Source: Thermoguttaceae bacterium
Lineage (GTDB): Bacteria > Planctomycetota > Planctomycetia > Pirellulales > Thermoguttaceae
DNA length: 57,180 nt
Assembly (NCBI GenBank): GCA_017434455.1
Contig: JAFRFG010000028.1
Span: 1 to 57,180, forward strand
Reading direction: 5' to 3'
Below the pieces are notes generated by a model that was given only the letters and a program-made list of their open reading frames with translations, was not told the origin of the DNA and did no database searches. The position numbers were made by a program, and so were the translations under genes. Each line of letters begins with the position of its first letter. Within the stretch, counting starts at the first letter, position 1. This document shows positions 1-8,752 of this stretch, piece by piece.

Positions 1-200
1 CGCTTGTCAATCGTGTTGTAACGTCCTATTTCTCGAGTATCTAATATCTCGCGCTGTACTACTCTGCCGTCCAGAGGTTCACCAAAAGGCGAGCCCCCAT
101 CGGCTTCATCTACAGTCTTTAGATGCCACTCTTGCTTTTTCCGATTGTCAAGGTTCTTGGCCCGGAGGTGTTTTTTTCCCCCCCCTAGGGGGGAGAACAC
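1..200 (-). CDS. Partial open frame running off the left edge, product unknown
   Basis: On the minus strand one frame stays open from a GTG at 200 down to position 1. Its most protein-like stretch is about 45 residues long and contains EWHLKTVDEADGG followed by a segment rich in D, R and E. The only upstream start is this GTG, and it lies next to a GC palindrome (176-191). A stop follows at about 222-224. The gene therefore either starts at a non-ATG codon or has lost its 5' end. I do not recognise the product. The base composition of the open part is AT-richer than the neighbouring genes. Confidence 0.25.
   Translation of the reverse strand, partial: MFSPLGGGKKHLRAKNLDNRKKQEWHLKTVDEADGGSPFGEPLDGRVVQREILDTREIGRYNTIDK
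176..191. repeat. GC palindrome, C-run/TA/G-run
   Basis: This is a run of C followed by TA and a run of G, preceded by a T run. The same design (C6-7, two to three bases, G6-7) recurs at about 7004-7016, 7113-7128, 12162-12178 and 12270-12285, beside the restriction-modification genes. The boundaries are approximate because the homopolymers are ambiguous. Confidence 0.45.
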
Positions 201-449
201 CCGCCGGACTAGTGGGGGATTTTACCTTCAAAGCGAACCGGCGCAAGGGGGCGCAAGAGGGATTTTTCCCGGCGATGGGGCGTTTTGGATACCGTTCCTT
301 CTTGATTTTTGGTTTTCCCGGGTCTAAAATAACCTCGGCGGCGGGTTTTTTCCCCCGCCGCGCGGGCAGCAAAGCCCTCACGGATCAAAAAACGACAGGT
401 CTCTCACAGACATCGTACAGACACCAGTTATAGATAAGGTCTTTCGTCC
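201..449. other. Non-coding stretch before the first complete gene
   Basis: I see no convincing gene here. The stretch contains G- and C-runs and a short GC hairpin near 340-365, the latter ending in a run of T. Short overlapping frames on both strands have no ribosome binding site or recognisable motif. Confidence 0.4.
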
Positions 450-1688
450 ATGAAGCAGCATCATCTTTCCCGACGTTCGTTTTTGGCTGTCTGCGCGCCG
501 CTTTTCCTCAGCGGCCGGGTTCTTGGTCTTGACGGGGCGGTGTCTCCCTCCAACCGGCTGATCGCCGGAATGATCGGCGCGGGGAACCGCGCGAATGACC
601 TCATCGGGGATCTGACCCCCAACGGCAATTTCTGCTTAATGGGTATCTGCGACTGCTTCCCCGAAAAAGGGATCGCCGCGCGCGACCGGATCCGCGGCAT
701 CTACGGGAACGACGACTGCATCCTCTTTGACCGGTACGAGGAAATCCTCGATCGTTCCGATTTCGACGTGGTATTCATCGCCGCGCCGGACCACTGGCAC
801 ACCAAGCTGATCGTCGAGTCGTGCATGGCGGGCAAAGACGTCTACAGCGAAAAGCCGCTGACCCTCACCCTGCAGGAGAACCGAATCGTCGTCGCGGCGG
901 CGCGCAAATACAACCGCGTGGTGACCAGCGGCTCGCAGCGGGTGATGGAGGATTACGGCTATCTCGCCCCGATCGTCCAGAGCGGCCGCATCGGGGAGGT
1001 AAAAGAGGTCTTCTGCGAGGTCGGCGCCGCGGGAATCGAGTGCACCCTCCCGCCCGAGCCGGTTCCCGAGGGGGCCGACTGGGACCGCTGGCTGGGGCAG
1101 GCCCCCTGGGCGCCGTACAACAAAGAGCGCTGCAGCGGCAACTACGGCGGGGGCTGGCGGCGGTACCGCGAGTACTGCAACGGCTTTTTGGCCGACTGGG
1201 GCGCGCACAAATTCGGCGGGGCGCTGTACGCCATCGGGCTCGACGCCGAGGAACCGGTGAAACTGCTGCAGCCGCGCTCCGGGGAAAACAACACCGACTT
1301 TGTAACGCTGGTCTACGCCAATGGCGTTCAGGTTCACCACGCCCCGGGGACCGACTACGACATCACGATCGTCGGAACCGAGGGGAAGGTCAAGCATCTG
1401 GATTTCGGCGTCCAGCCGCTGAAGGCGGTCGACGTGCGCCGCTACCACGGCGGGGCGACGCGGATCGCCGATGACTTCGCCTACTCGGTCAGGAATCGGG
1501 TCCGTCCGTTCCAAGACGTCCTGTACGGCGCCCGGACCGCCGCGGCCTGTCAGATCTTCAACATCGGGTACCGCGTCGGGAGCGATTTGGTTTGGAACGC
1601 CGAGGGATGCTGTTTTGAGGGGAACGACGACGCCAACCGCCTGGTCCGCCGCGTCCAGCGGGCGCCCTACACGATTCCCGAAGTATAA
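450..1688 (+). CDS. Tat-exported Gfo/Idh/MocA family oxidoreductase
   Basis: This is a 412-residue NAD(P)-dependent oxidoreductase, probably acting on a sugar or sugar derivative outside the cytoplasm. The N-terminus has a twin-arginine signal (SRRSFLAV) with a short hydrophobic stretch. The Rossmann glycine motif follows (GMIGAGNRA, about residue 40), then APDHWH and the family EKP motif (SEKPLTLTL, about residue 133). The C-terminal half carries FLADWGAHKFGG, equivalent to the substrate-side segment with the conserved His. Such exported members are very common in Planctomycetota and their substrates are mostly unknown. It is followed 26 bp later by a small membrane protein gene. Family assignment is secure. 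The substrate cannot be read from the sequence. Confidence 0.9.
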   Translation: MKQHHLSRRSFLAVCAPLFLSGRVLGLDGAVSPSNRLIAGMIGAGNRANDLIGDLTPNGNFCLMGICDCFPEKGIAARDRIRGIYGNDDCILFDRYEEILDRSDFDVVFIAAPDHWHTKLIVESCMAGKDVYSEKPLTLTLQENRIVVAAARKYNRVVTSGSQRVMEDYGYLAPIVQSGRIGEVKEVFCEVGAAGIECTLPPEPVPEGADWDRWLGQAPWAPYNKERCSGNYGGGWRRYREYCNGFLADWGAHKFGGALYAIGLDAEEPVKLLQPRSGENNTDFVTLVYANGVQVHHAPGTDYDITIVGTEGKVKHLDFGVQPLKAVDVRRYHGGATRIADDFAYSVRNRVRPFQDVLYGARTAAACQIFNIGYRVGSDLVWNAEGCCFEGNDDANRLVRRVQRAPYTIPEV

Positions 1689-1714
1689 AAAACACCGACG
1701 CGGGAAACACGCCG

Positions 1715-2230
1715 ATGGATACAAAAATCACGGGGATAGCGCTGGCCAGCGTACTGCTGCTGTTCTGCCTGTGGCAGTTCCGCGTCCTGGGCCGGCGCGC
1801 GGCGGTGATCTTGTTCAAGCGCGAGAGAATGTCGCCGGAGCTGGCGAAGTTCCTCATCGACCAGACCTCGCGCCGGTTCAAGATGAACCTTCTGTTCGCC
1901 GTCTCGGCCATCGGCATGCTCCTCGGGCTGGGGGTCTCGCCGCGGGAGCACCCCAAGCTGTTCCTCGCCTTTTGGGGAGTGGTCCTCCTCGCCCTGGGAG
2001 GCGGGATCATTTTGGCGGCGATCGATTTCGTCGCCGTGCGGCTCCACTATAAGCTGGAGCAGTCGATCAACGAGGCCGAGAAAATCTCTCTTCAATACGC
2101 CCTCGACCGCCTCAAGGATCAGGCAACGGGGGAGACTTCTTCCACAGATAATGAGGACACCGCCGAGGAGCCGGAACCGCCGCTAAAACAGGGCGCGGAT
2201 CAGGCGGATGATCCCCAGCAGAACGACTAA
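1715..2230 (+). CDS. Small membrane protein, function unknown
   Basis: This is a 171-residue protein with three probable membrane segments: residues 5-22, about 58-75, and about 88-110 (FLAFWGVVLLALGGGIILAA). It ends in a charged, acidic cytoplasmic-type tail rich in E, D and Q. There is a possible amphipathic helix at about residues 115-140. I recognise no family. It lies 26 bp downstream of the oxidoreductase and may be co-transcribed. Its 3' end overlaps the convergent prepilin peptidase gene by 48 bp. Confidence 0.65.
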   Translation: MDTKITGIALASVLLLFCLWQFRVLGRRAAVILFKRERMSPELAKFLIDQTSRRFKMNLLFAVSAIGMLLGLGVSPREHPKLFLAFWGVVLLALGGGIILAAIDFVAVRLHYKLEQSINEAEKISLQYALDRLKDQATGETSSTDNEDTAEEPEPPLKQGADQADDPQQND

Positions 2231-3238
2231 GGCCGCCAGACAGACCGCGGCGAGGATCAGCACCACCGCCGGGGCGCAGAACAGCTCGGCGGTGGCGCGC
2301 CAGATCGGCCCCCAGAGGAAGTAGACCGCCGCGGCGGCCAGGCAGAGGAACGGCCCGTAGGGGATCTCGCGCTCGGTCCGAAACGCGGCGCGCCCCAGGG
2401 CGAAAACAATCCCGGCGAACGGCGCCAAGAAGAAGACCGCAACGGCCCCCTGCCAGCCGACGACCGCGCCGATAAACCCCATCAGCACCACGTCGCCGAA
2501 CCCCATCGCCTCGCGCCCGAGAAGCGCCCGCCCGGCCAGGCGCACCGTCCAGATGAGAACCATCGCCGCGGCGGCGCCGACCACCGACGAAAACAGCCGC
2601 GGCAGGCAGACGGGCCAGCGGCAGGCGACCATAAACGCGGCGGCGCTGCCCGCCAGGGCCAAGCCGGCCAGAACCCACGTCAGGCGCGAGAGCGCCAGCC
2701 GTCGGAAGAACAGATAGCCCGCGCGGCGAACCCCCAGTTTGGGGTAAAACCTCCGGTCAAGGAGGGCGAAGCACCAAAACAGCCACCCGGCGATCGAAAC
2801 GGCGAGCATCACTCCGGTGCCGGGCATCAGCCACGGGGGGAGCGCGGTCAGCGGCATCGTCGGGGTAAGGAGCCCCTCGTCGGTGACCCACATCACCGGG
2901 AAAGCCGCGTCGAAGGCGCTCATCGCCGTGACCGCCAAGACCGTTGCGGGGATCATCACCGCGTCGGGGATCATCAGCAGATCGAAGTCGGTCAGCGAGA
3001 CGGTAAGCATCACGAACGCCGCGGCCATACGAACGGCGTAACCGGCCAGCGGCACACCGCCGGTACGTCCCAGGAAGTACCAGTACCCGGCGGCCAGGGC
3101 GCCGAGGAAAAGCGCCGCGCAGAGGCGCCGCGGCACGGCCGCCTTCGCGCCGCTGAAACGGCGCGAGAGCCGCTCGGCCAAAAGCCCCGCCAGGGCACCG
3201 GCGGCGAAGAGCGAAACGATTTGAACCGCGAAGGTCAT
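2183..3238 (-). CDS. Prepilin peptidase (A24 family aspartic protease)
   Basis: This is a polytopic membrane protein of 351 residues. The two A24 catalytic aspartates are visible: one in SLTDFDLLMIPD (D84/D86 with the IPD tail) and one in the GxGD motif MGFGDV (about residue 249). The protein would process type IV pilin or pseudopilin leader peptides at the inner membrane. The cytosolic zinc-binding methyltransferase domain with paired CXXC, usual at the N-terminus of PilD, is absent, so it may only cleave and not methylate. No pilin or secretion genes are adjacent. The last 48 bp overlap the convergent membrane protein gene. Confidence 0.85.
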   Translation of the reverse strand: MTFAVQIVSLFAAGALAGLLAERLSRRFSGAKAAVPRRLCAALFLGALAAGYWYFLGRTGGVPLAGYAVRMAAAFVMLTVSLTDFDLLMIPDAVMIPATVLAVTAMSAFDAAFPVMWVTDEGLLTPTMPLTALPPWLMPGTGVMLAVSIAGWLFWCFALLDRRFYPKLGVRRAGYLFFRRLALSRLTWVLAGLALAGSAAAFMVACRWPVCLPRLFSSVVGAAAAMVLIWTVRLAGRALLGREAMGFGDVVLMGFIGAVVGWQGAVAVFFLAPFAGIVFALGRAAFRTEREIPYGPFLCLAAAAVYFLWGPIWRATAELFCAPAVVLILAAVCLAALVVLLGIIRLIRALF

Positions 3239-3360
3239 CGGGGGGGTAAAGACCTTTCTTGCCGGCGGGAGCCGGTCTTGTTTGTCTTAATGTTATTGAT
3301 AAGAACCAATGTACCCGATTCGGCCGGGGAGCGCCAGATATCACGGCCGAAGAAAATCGG

Positions 3361-3369
3361 TGGTATAAT
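3361..3369 (+). promoter_or_regulatory. Extended -10 promoter element (TGnTATAAT)
   Basis: TGG followed directly by a perfect TATAAT fits an extended -10. The -35 position 17 bp upstream is not recognisable. It lies about 90 bp ahead of the glycosyltransferase start at 3457. Confidence 0.45.
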
Positions 3370-3456
3370 TCTTTGATCCCGCCGCGGCTCATCTTACCGG
3401 CCGCGGAAATCCCCGTTCCCCCAAAGGCCCAACAATACAGCCGCCGAGCCAAGCCG

Positions 3457-5142
3457 ATGCCCGAAAAACCCCGCCCCCTACCCCCGGCGCTGATCGCCGC
3501 GGCGCTTGCCGTTTGCGCGGCCGCGGGGCTTTTGGCGCTGACCGGGGCGCTTCCCTACTCGTGGGACGAGGGGGACACCTTCGGCCGGGTCGCCAAAGCC
3601 GATCGGTGGTTCGGGTCGCTTTGTACCCGCCCACTGGCCGAGAGTTTTGACAAAGAACAGCTGCGCAAAAGTTTTCCGGGGGTGGTCACCGTCGAGGGGC
3701 ACCCGTGCGGCTACGTCCTGACGATCGCCGCGGGCGAGCGTATCTCGCGCGGCTGGCTCGATCCCCGGCGCGCGCGGCGCTTCGGTCCGATTCTTCTGTT
3801 CGCCGCGGCGCTGGGGGTGGTCTTTTACCGATTGGCCCGAGAAATATCATCGGCGGCGGGGTTCTTTTCGATCGCCGCGATCCTTCTGATCCCCGGGGTC
3901 TTCGTCCACGCGCAGCTGGCGTTTTGCGACTCTGTTTTGCTGTCGTTTTGGCTTCTGGCGTGGGGGGCGTTCTTTCCCGCGCTGAAAAAACGCCGCTGCG
4001 CCGCCCTGTTCGGCCTGGCGCTTGGCGCGTGCGCCGCGGCCAAAGCGACCGGCTTGATCGCCGCGGCGACCCTTCTGCCGCTTTACGCCGTGGTACTGAC
4101 CCGCCGGCGCGGTTTTCGCCGCGCAATATTCTCCACCGCTTTAGCCCTTGTCTGTGCCGCGGCGGTCTTTTTCGCGATCAATCCCCCCCTGTGGCACGAC
4201 CCGATCGCCGGCGTGTCCCGGTTCGTTTATCTCAACACCCACCGGGAGAGCTACAACATCGCCATCGAGTTTTTGGGCCGCCGCGCCGACTTGACCCATC
4301 CTCTTCCCTGGTGGAACACCCTCTTTTGGCTGGCGGTCACCGTCCCCCCGGGGCTGTTGGCGGCCTTTCTCCTCGCCCCGGCGCGAGAGCGCCGTACCAA
4401 GGGCGCCGGCCCGCTATACCTGGCGATCTTCTGCGCGCTGACGCTTTTGGCCGTTCGCGCGTTTCCGCGTCTGCCGGTGCACGACGGAACGCGTTTGTTC
4501 ATCGCGGCGTTTCCGTTCGCGGGGATCGCCGCCGGCTGCGCCCTGGCCCGGCTGTACGAACGGGGGGGAGCGCGCCGGGCCGCGTCTTTAGTCATACTGA
4601 TCTGCTCCCTCTACGGGCCGATTCTTTATTTCCCGAACGGGCTTTCGTACTACAACGCCTTGATCGGCGGGGTGGGCGGGGCCGAGGCGCGGGGGATGGA
4701 GCCGACCTACTACTGGGACTGCCTCGGCGGCGGGGTACTCGAGTGGCTCAACGACCACACGGCAGATGATGAGGCGGTTCTTTTCGCGCCGTTTTCGACC
4801 GCGACGCTCGATCTGTACCGGCAAGACGGCAAGCTAACGGCGAACTGGATGACGCTGCAGCGGCTGCGCGACGCCGCGGCGAGAAAAAAAGCGGGGGAAG
4901 AAGTCTCCATCCCCCGCTTTCGCTGGTATGTACTGCAAAGCCGAGTCGGCGCGTACTCACCGATCGACAAAAAGCTTCTGGCCGATAAGAGTCCCGTTTT
5001 AACCGTCCGCGTCGGCGCCGGTCCCCTGGGGGAGCCGGGCGCGGTGGTACTGCGGATTTACCGATTCAGTGATCTTGGCATTCGTCTGCCGGGTGAATCG
5101 GCTAGCGAATCAGCTGAACCGGCTGCCCCAGCTGCAAGGTAA
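3457..5142 (+). CDS. GT39/ArnT-like membrane glycosyltransferase
   Basis: This is a polytopic membrane protein of 561 residues. The first periplasmic loop carries the acidic pair expected of polyprenyl-phosphate-sugar-dependent glycosyltransferases (PYSWDEGDTF, D37/E38). About ten hydrophobic segments follow, then a C-terminal soluble part from about residue 400. It probably transfers a sugar from a lipid carrier to a protein or lipid on the outer face of the inner membrane. I start it at the ATG at 3457 because the in-frame ATG at 3259 would add about 66 residues with no membrane or domain character and would begin upstream of the extended -10. The 3' end overlaps the convergent lipoprotein gene by 41 bp. 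Confidence 0.75.
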   Translation: MPEKPRPLPPALIAAALAVCAAAGLLALTGALPYSWDEGDTFGRVAKADRWFGSLCTRPLAESFDKEQLRKSFPGVVTVEGHPCGYVLTIAAGERISRGWLDPRRARRFGPILLFAAALGVVFYRLAREISSAAGFFSIAAILLIPGVFVHAQLAFCDSVLLSFWLLAWGAFFPALKKRRCAALFGLALGACAAAKATGLIAAATLLPLYAVVLTRRRGFRRAIFSTALALVCAAAVFFAINPPLWHDPIAGVSRFVYLNTHRESYNIAIEFLGRRADLTHPLPWWNTLFWLAVTVPPGLLAAFLLAPARERRTKGAGPLYLAIFCALTLLAVRAFPRLPVHDGTRLFIAAFPFAGIAAGCALARLYERGGARRAASLVILICSLYGPILYFPNGLSYYNALIGGVGGAEARGMEPTYYWDCLGGGVLEWLNDHTADDEAVLFAPFSTATLDLYRQDGKLTANWMTLQRLRDAAARKKAGEEVSIPRFRWYVLQSRVGAYSPIDKKLLADKSPVLTVRVGAGPLGEPGAVVLRIYRFSDLGIRLPGESASESAEPAAPAAR

Positions 5143-6529
5143 CGTTATCCCCCAAGTTCAGCCGGGGGACAGACGTATTCTGCGCCGAGGGCTGAATCGT
5201 CAGTTGGGTCGCCGCGCCCTGCCCGATCGCCGGATTAGCGAACGCCGGGGGGACCGCCGAGGCGGTTTGTCCGACAGTCAGGGGGATCTGTCCGGCCGCC
5301 GCGGGGGCGGGGACCAGGGCGACCAGCGGCGGGGCGGCGGCTTCGGGGGTCACGGCCATCGTCTGCGCCGGGTTCTGCGCCGAGGGGATGGTCACGACGG
5401 TGAGGGTCGGGACTTCCGGCGGATCGGCGAGCGCGTCGGCGAGCGAATCGGCGGTGACTTTCGGTTCATTTTGAACCAGCGGTCCGGCGGCCGCTTTAGC
5501 GGTATCGTCTTCGGCGACGGGGGGTTCTTCTTTCGCGGCGGTCTTTTCGACTTTTTCGTCCCCGCCGCCTTCTTCGGCGACGGTCTTTTCTTCTTTCGCC
5601 TCGGCTTCGCCTTCGGCGAGGTCGCCATCGGCGGGTTTTTCCCCTTCGGCGGCGTCTTCGGCGACGATCGGTTCTTCCCCTTCGGCGTTTTCGGGCTCAG
5701 GGTCTTTTTTGGTCATCGCGGCGATCCCTTCTTTACGGATTTCCTCGAGGTGATCGATCGCTTTGGTATCGAGTTCGCGGTAGATCGCCTCGGTACGGAC
5801 GGAGGGACGTTCATCGCCGGCGATATGCTGGTCGAAGAAGTCATTGATTTTGACCTCGCGGCCGCCGACTTCGGTGGCGTCGCTAAAGGAGCTTTTCGAG
5901 AAGGGGCCGGCGCCGAGGACCCAGCGGTCGCGGATCCAGGACGATTTGAGTTTTTCGCCCGACTGCCAGATAATGGCGCCGGTCGTTTTATTGTAGGCCC
6001 ACATGGTCAGTTTGACCTGGGCCTTTTGGTCGGTTCGTTTGATAATGGGCAGTTCGGGCAGCGAGGTTGCGGGGGAGCCCATTACCGAGGGGATAGAGGT
6101 TTCGGGGATCCCGTACATGAGGTCGTACCGATTGGTACCGACCGCGCCGGTAGCGACTTCCAGGATATAGTCCGCCGTTTCCTTTGTCTCTTGGATAAAG
6201 ACGCCGTTAGCGGCCAGCTGCTGGCGCAGCATGGTGAGGAGGTATTCTTTATCGGTCGCGGCGACTCCCCCCGATTCGATAAAGACTTTGCGCCCGGTGA
6301 GGGGGTAGAAGTCATATTCATCGATCGCTTCGTCCATCGCCGAGGAGATGAGCAACTGTTCGGTCGCGGTGCGGGCGGTATCGGACCATTTTGTGGTGCC
6401 GCAGCCGGTTAGGGCGAAGAGCAGCAGCGCCGCCGGCAGGCAGACCGCGGCCACAAACCCGATAAAGGGGCGGGCGGGAAGCGAGAAACGGCGGTAATTT
6501 GCGCGTCGGCGCGGCGAAAAATGGATCAT
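5102..6529 (-). CDS. Lipoprotein, DUF6655-like, with acidic and Ala/Pro-rich tail
   Basis: This is a 475-residue protein. An arginine-rich N-terminus and a hydrophobic segment lead to a lipobox ending LTGC (C43), so it is probably a membrane lipoprotein. The segment after the cysteine (GTTKWSDTARTATEQLL and a following VFIE strand) resembles the small planctomycetal lipoprotein family I know as DUF6655. That assignment is from memory and not certain. From about residue 265 the chain becomes a long E/A/K/D-rich low-complexity linker, then an Ala/Pro-rich region. The globular part is therefore only the first half. Its 3' end overlaps the convergent glycosyltransferase gene. Confidence 0.7.
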   Translation of the reverse strand: MIHFSPRRRANYRRFSLPARPFIGFVAAVCLPAALLLFALTGCGTTKWSDTARTATEQLLISSAMDEAIDEYDFYPLTGRKVFIESGGVAATDKEYLLTMLRQQLAANGVFIQETKETADYILEVATGAVGTNRYDLMYGIPETSIPSVMGSPATSLPELPIIKRTDQKAQVKLTMWAYNKTTGAIIWQSGEKLKSSWIRDRWVLGAGPFSKSSFSDATEVGGREVKINDFFDQHIAGDERPSVRTEAIYRELDTKAIDHLEEIRKEGIAAMTKKDPEPENAEGEEPIVAEDAAEGEKPADGDLAEGEAEAKEEKTVAEEGGGDEKVEKTAAKEEPPVAEDDTAKAAAGPLVQNEPKVTADSLADALADPPEVPTLTVVTIPSAQNPAQTMAVTPEAAAPPLVALVPAPAAAGQIPLTVGQTASAVPPAFANPAIGQGAATQLTIQPSAQNTSVPRLNLGDNVTLQLGQPVQLIR

Positions 6530-6612
6530 CGCGGTTTAGCTCTTTGGTGGATGAAATATACCGAGCGGCGGGAGTTTAGTGTTTTTTGGTGAGTGAGTAA
6601 AGAGGATTTCTA

Positions 6613-6945
6613 CAGACCAGCGACCAGCGGGAGCGGCCAAGCCGCGGTGATCCCCCTATGCCGCAAAAGCCCCCTACGGCAACAGTGGTCAAGCGCACCG
6701 CGCTTGCCGCCGGAGGCAAGAAAAAGAACCAAACACAACCCAAAAGAACAAGCCCCCATTCAGCCGCCCCCCACAAAAGTCACGCCAACACGCCACATCA
6801 TACGCCAACAAATGGTGGCAAGCCAACAGACCCAACGGGGGCGGCTGTACGGAGCCGGGAGCAGCGGCCGAAAACCGAAAGACCACCTCACGCTATTCAA
6901 CTGGCCGCGACCTTCCGCGGTTAGTTGGAAAAGATCAACCTATCA
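6613..6945 (+). repeat. Inverted repeat A, left copy
   Basis: About 330 bp that match, in reverse complement and with small indels, the stretch at 13895-14243. Shared landmarks in order are a CAGCGACCAGCGGGAG block, GCCGCGGTGAT, CCCCCTACGGC, a short palindrome CAAGCGCA(n)GCGCTTG, GCCGCCGGAGGCA, AAAGTCACGCC, CAGCGGCCGAAAACCGA, CCGCGGTTAGT and CTATCACC. By eye the identity is roughly four in five. Reading frames inside both copies are broken, so I regard it as non-coding. The rest of the 6530-7139 gap holds repeat B. Confidence 0.8.
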
Positions 6946-6993
6946 CCAATAAAAGCTCCCGGGGGCTCGAGCCGCCCCCAGGCCCCCGCTTTG

Positions 6994-7131
6994 CCCCCCC
7001 TCCCCCCAAAGGGGGGCGATCACCTGTGGTTATGCTCGGGAAGCAGTGTTAGCTGCCCCCCCAAGCCCCCCCCATTACGGGGGGGGTGTGCCATGTTAGT
7101 CACCCCTCCCGGCCCCCCCTGAGGGGGGGCG
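6994..7131 (+). repeat. Inverted repeat B, left copy
   Basis: About 140 bp that match 12160-12296 in reverse complement. Shared landmarks are a C-run/G-run hairpin, GGGAAGCAnTGTTAGCTG, a second C-run followed by CATnACGGGGG, GTCACCCCTCCC and the hairpin CCCCCCTGAGGGGGG. It ends a few bases from the hsdM stop codon, so it probably also acts as a transcription terminator for hsdM. Confidence 0.75.
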
Positions 7132-7139
7132 CGATCCCC

Positions 7140-8693
7140 CTACAGCCGCCCCAACTCCGCGATAATCCGATCGATATCCCGCCGCAGGGCATTCTGCCGC
7201 TCGACGATCTCGGCGATCCGCTTGTTCAGCTGCTCGATATCGACCGGCTCTTCTTTGTTTTCCGGCTCGATATAGCTGCTGACCGACAGGTTCGCGCCGT
7301 TGGCGAGCACCTCGGCGCACGGGACGAGCCGGGCGATGTGGGCGACGTCCCGGCGATCGCGGTAGATGTTGAAGATCTCCTCGATGTTCTCCGGGGAGAG
7401 CTTGTTTTTATTCCCCTCGTGGACGAATTTCTCCGAGGCGTTGATAAAGAGGATGTCGTTATTCTTCTTATTCTTCTTCAGAACCAAAATGCAGGTGGCG
7501 ATGGACGTGCCGAAGAAGAGGTTCGGCGGCAGCTGAATGACCGTATCGACGAAGTTTTCCTTGATCAGGTAGTCGCGGATTTTCTCCTCGGCGCCGCCTC
7601 GGTACAGCACGCCGGGGAACGAGACGATCGCCGCGGTCCCGCGCTGCGACAGCCACGACAGCGAGTGCATGACGAACGCCAGGTCGGCCTTCGATTTCGG
7701 GGCGAGAACCCCCGCCTTATTGAACCGCTCATCGTTGATCAAAAGCGGATTGGCGTCCCCCGCCCATTTGATCGAGTAGGGGGGATTCGAGACGATGGCG
7801 TCGAACGGCCGATCGTCCCAATGCTTCGGTTCGGTGAGGGTATCGCCCAGGGCGATGCTGAACTTCTCGTAGCTCACCCCGTGGAGGAACATATTGATCC
7901 GGCACAGGTTGTAGGTAGTGATATTGATCTCCTGGCCGAAGAACCCCTCCTCGATATGGTCGAGCCCCAGGAGTTTCGAGAATTTCAGCAGCAACGAGCC
8001 GCTCCCGCACGCCGGGTCGTAGACCTTATTGATCTTCCGCTTGCCGTCGATGGCGATCTTCGCCAGCAGCTCGGCGACCTCCTGCGGGGTAAAGAACTCA
8101 CCCCCCGACTTTCCCGCGCCGCTGGCGTACATCGTCATCAGGAACTCGTAGGCGTCGCCGAAGGTATCGATCGACTGGGTCCCGAACTGGCCCAGGTCGA
8201 GCCCGCCGATCGCCTCGAGGATCTGGACGAGCTTCTCGTTGCGCTTGATCACGGTCGTTCCGAGCTTATTGCTGTTGACGTCGATATCGGCGAACAGCCC
8301 CTTGATATCCTCCTCGCTTTCGGTCCCGACGGCGGAGCCCTCGATCGCCTTGAAGATATGGGCGAGCTTTTCGTTTAAGTTCTGATCGCCCCGGGCGCCG
8401 GCCAGCACATTGACGAACAGCTGAGAGGGGAGGATGAAAAATCCCTTTTCCCGCACCGTCGAGGCGCGGCCCGGTTCGGCCTCCAGGTCGAGCAGATCGG
8501 CGTAGTCGAACGACGGGTCGCTTTCGCGCTCGGCTTTATTGATATAGTCGGTGAGCGACTCGGAGATGAATCGATAGAAGAGGATCCCGAGGACGTACGA
8601 CTTAAAATCCCATCCGTCGACGCTCCCCCGAAGGTCGTTGGCAATCTGCCAAATGGCGCGGTGCAGTTCGGCGCGTTCCTGTGCCTTACCCAT
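7140..8693 (-). CDS. hsdM: Type I restriction-modification system, DNA methyltransferase subunit
   Basis: This 517-residue N6-adenine methyltransferase is the M subunit of a type I system. It opens with the HsdM N-terminal helical region (ELHRAIWQIANDLRGSVDGWDF). The SAM-binding motif (VYDPACGSGSLLLKF, about residue 225) and the catalytic NPPY motif (IVSNPPYSIKW, about residue 300) follow. The C-terminus ends in a helical segment that would contact HsdS. It is the last gene of a leftward hsdS-hsdR-hsdM series, 59 bp after hsdR. A CAGGAG ribosome site lies about 11 bp before the ATG. With HsdS it would form the modification enzyme, and with HsdR the full restriction complex. Confidence 0.95.
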   Translation of the reverse strand: MGKAQERAELHRAIWQIANDLRGSVDGWDFKSYVLGILFYRFISESLTDYINKAERESDPSFDYADLLDLEAEPGRASTVREKGFFILPSQLFVNVLAGARGDQNLNEKLAHIFKAIEGSAVGTESEEDIKGLFADIDVNSNKLGTTVIKRNEKLVQILEAIGGLDLGQFGTQSIDTFGDAYEFLMTMYASGAGKSGGEFFTPQEVAELLAKIAIDGKRKINKVYDPACGSGSLLLKFSKLLGLDHIEEGFFGQEINITTYNLCRINMFLHGVSYEKFSIALGDTLTEPKHWDDRPFDAIVSNPPYSIKWAGDANPLLINDERFNKAGVLAPKSKADLAFVMHSLSWLSQRGTAAIVSFPGVLYRGGAEEKIRDYLIKENFVDTVIQLPPNLFFGTSIATCILVLKKNKKNNDILFINASEKFVHEGNKNKLSPENIEEIFNIYRDRRDVAHIARLVPCAEVLANGANLSVSSYIEPENKEEPVDIEQLNKRIAEIVERQNALRRDIDRIIAELGRL

Positions 8694-8752
8694 AGCGGTT
8701 TTCGCTCCTGAATATAGTTGATAGTATTTGTTATTTTATCGCGATGAAAAAA

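Noticed and set aside
6593..6952. Protein encoded by inverted repeat A
   Set aside because: Similar peptides can be read in both copies, but in different frames and with shifts between copies, which fits non-coding DNA.
7086..8378. 430-codon open frame opposite hsdM
   Set aside because: Antisense to conserved hsdM motifs, with a start inside a G-run repeat.
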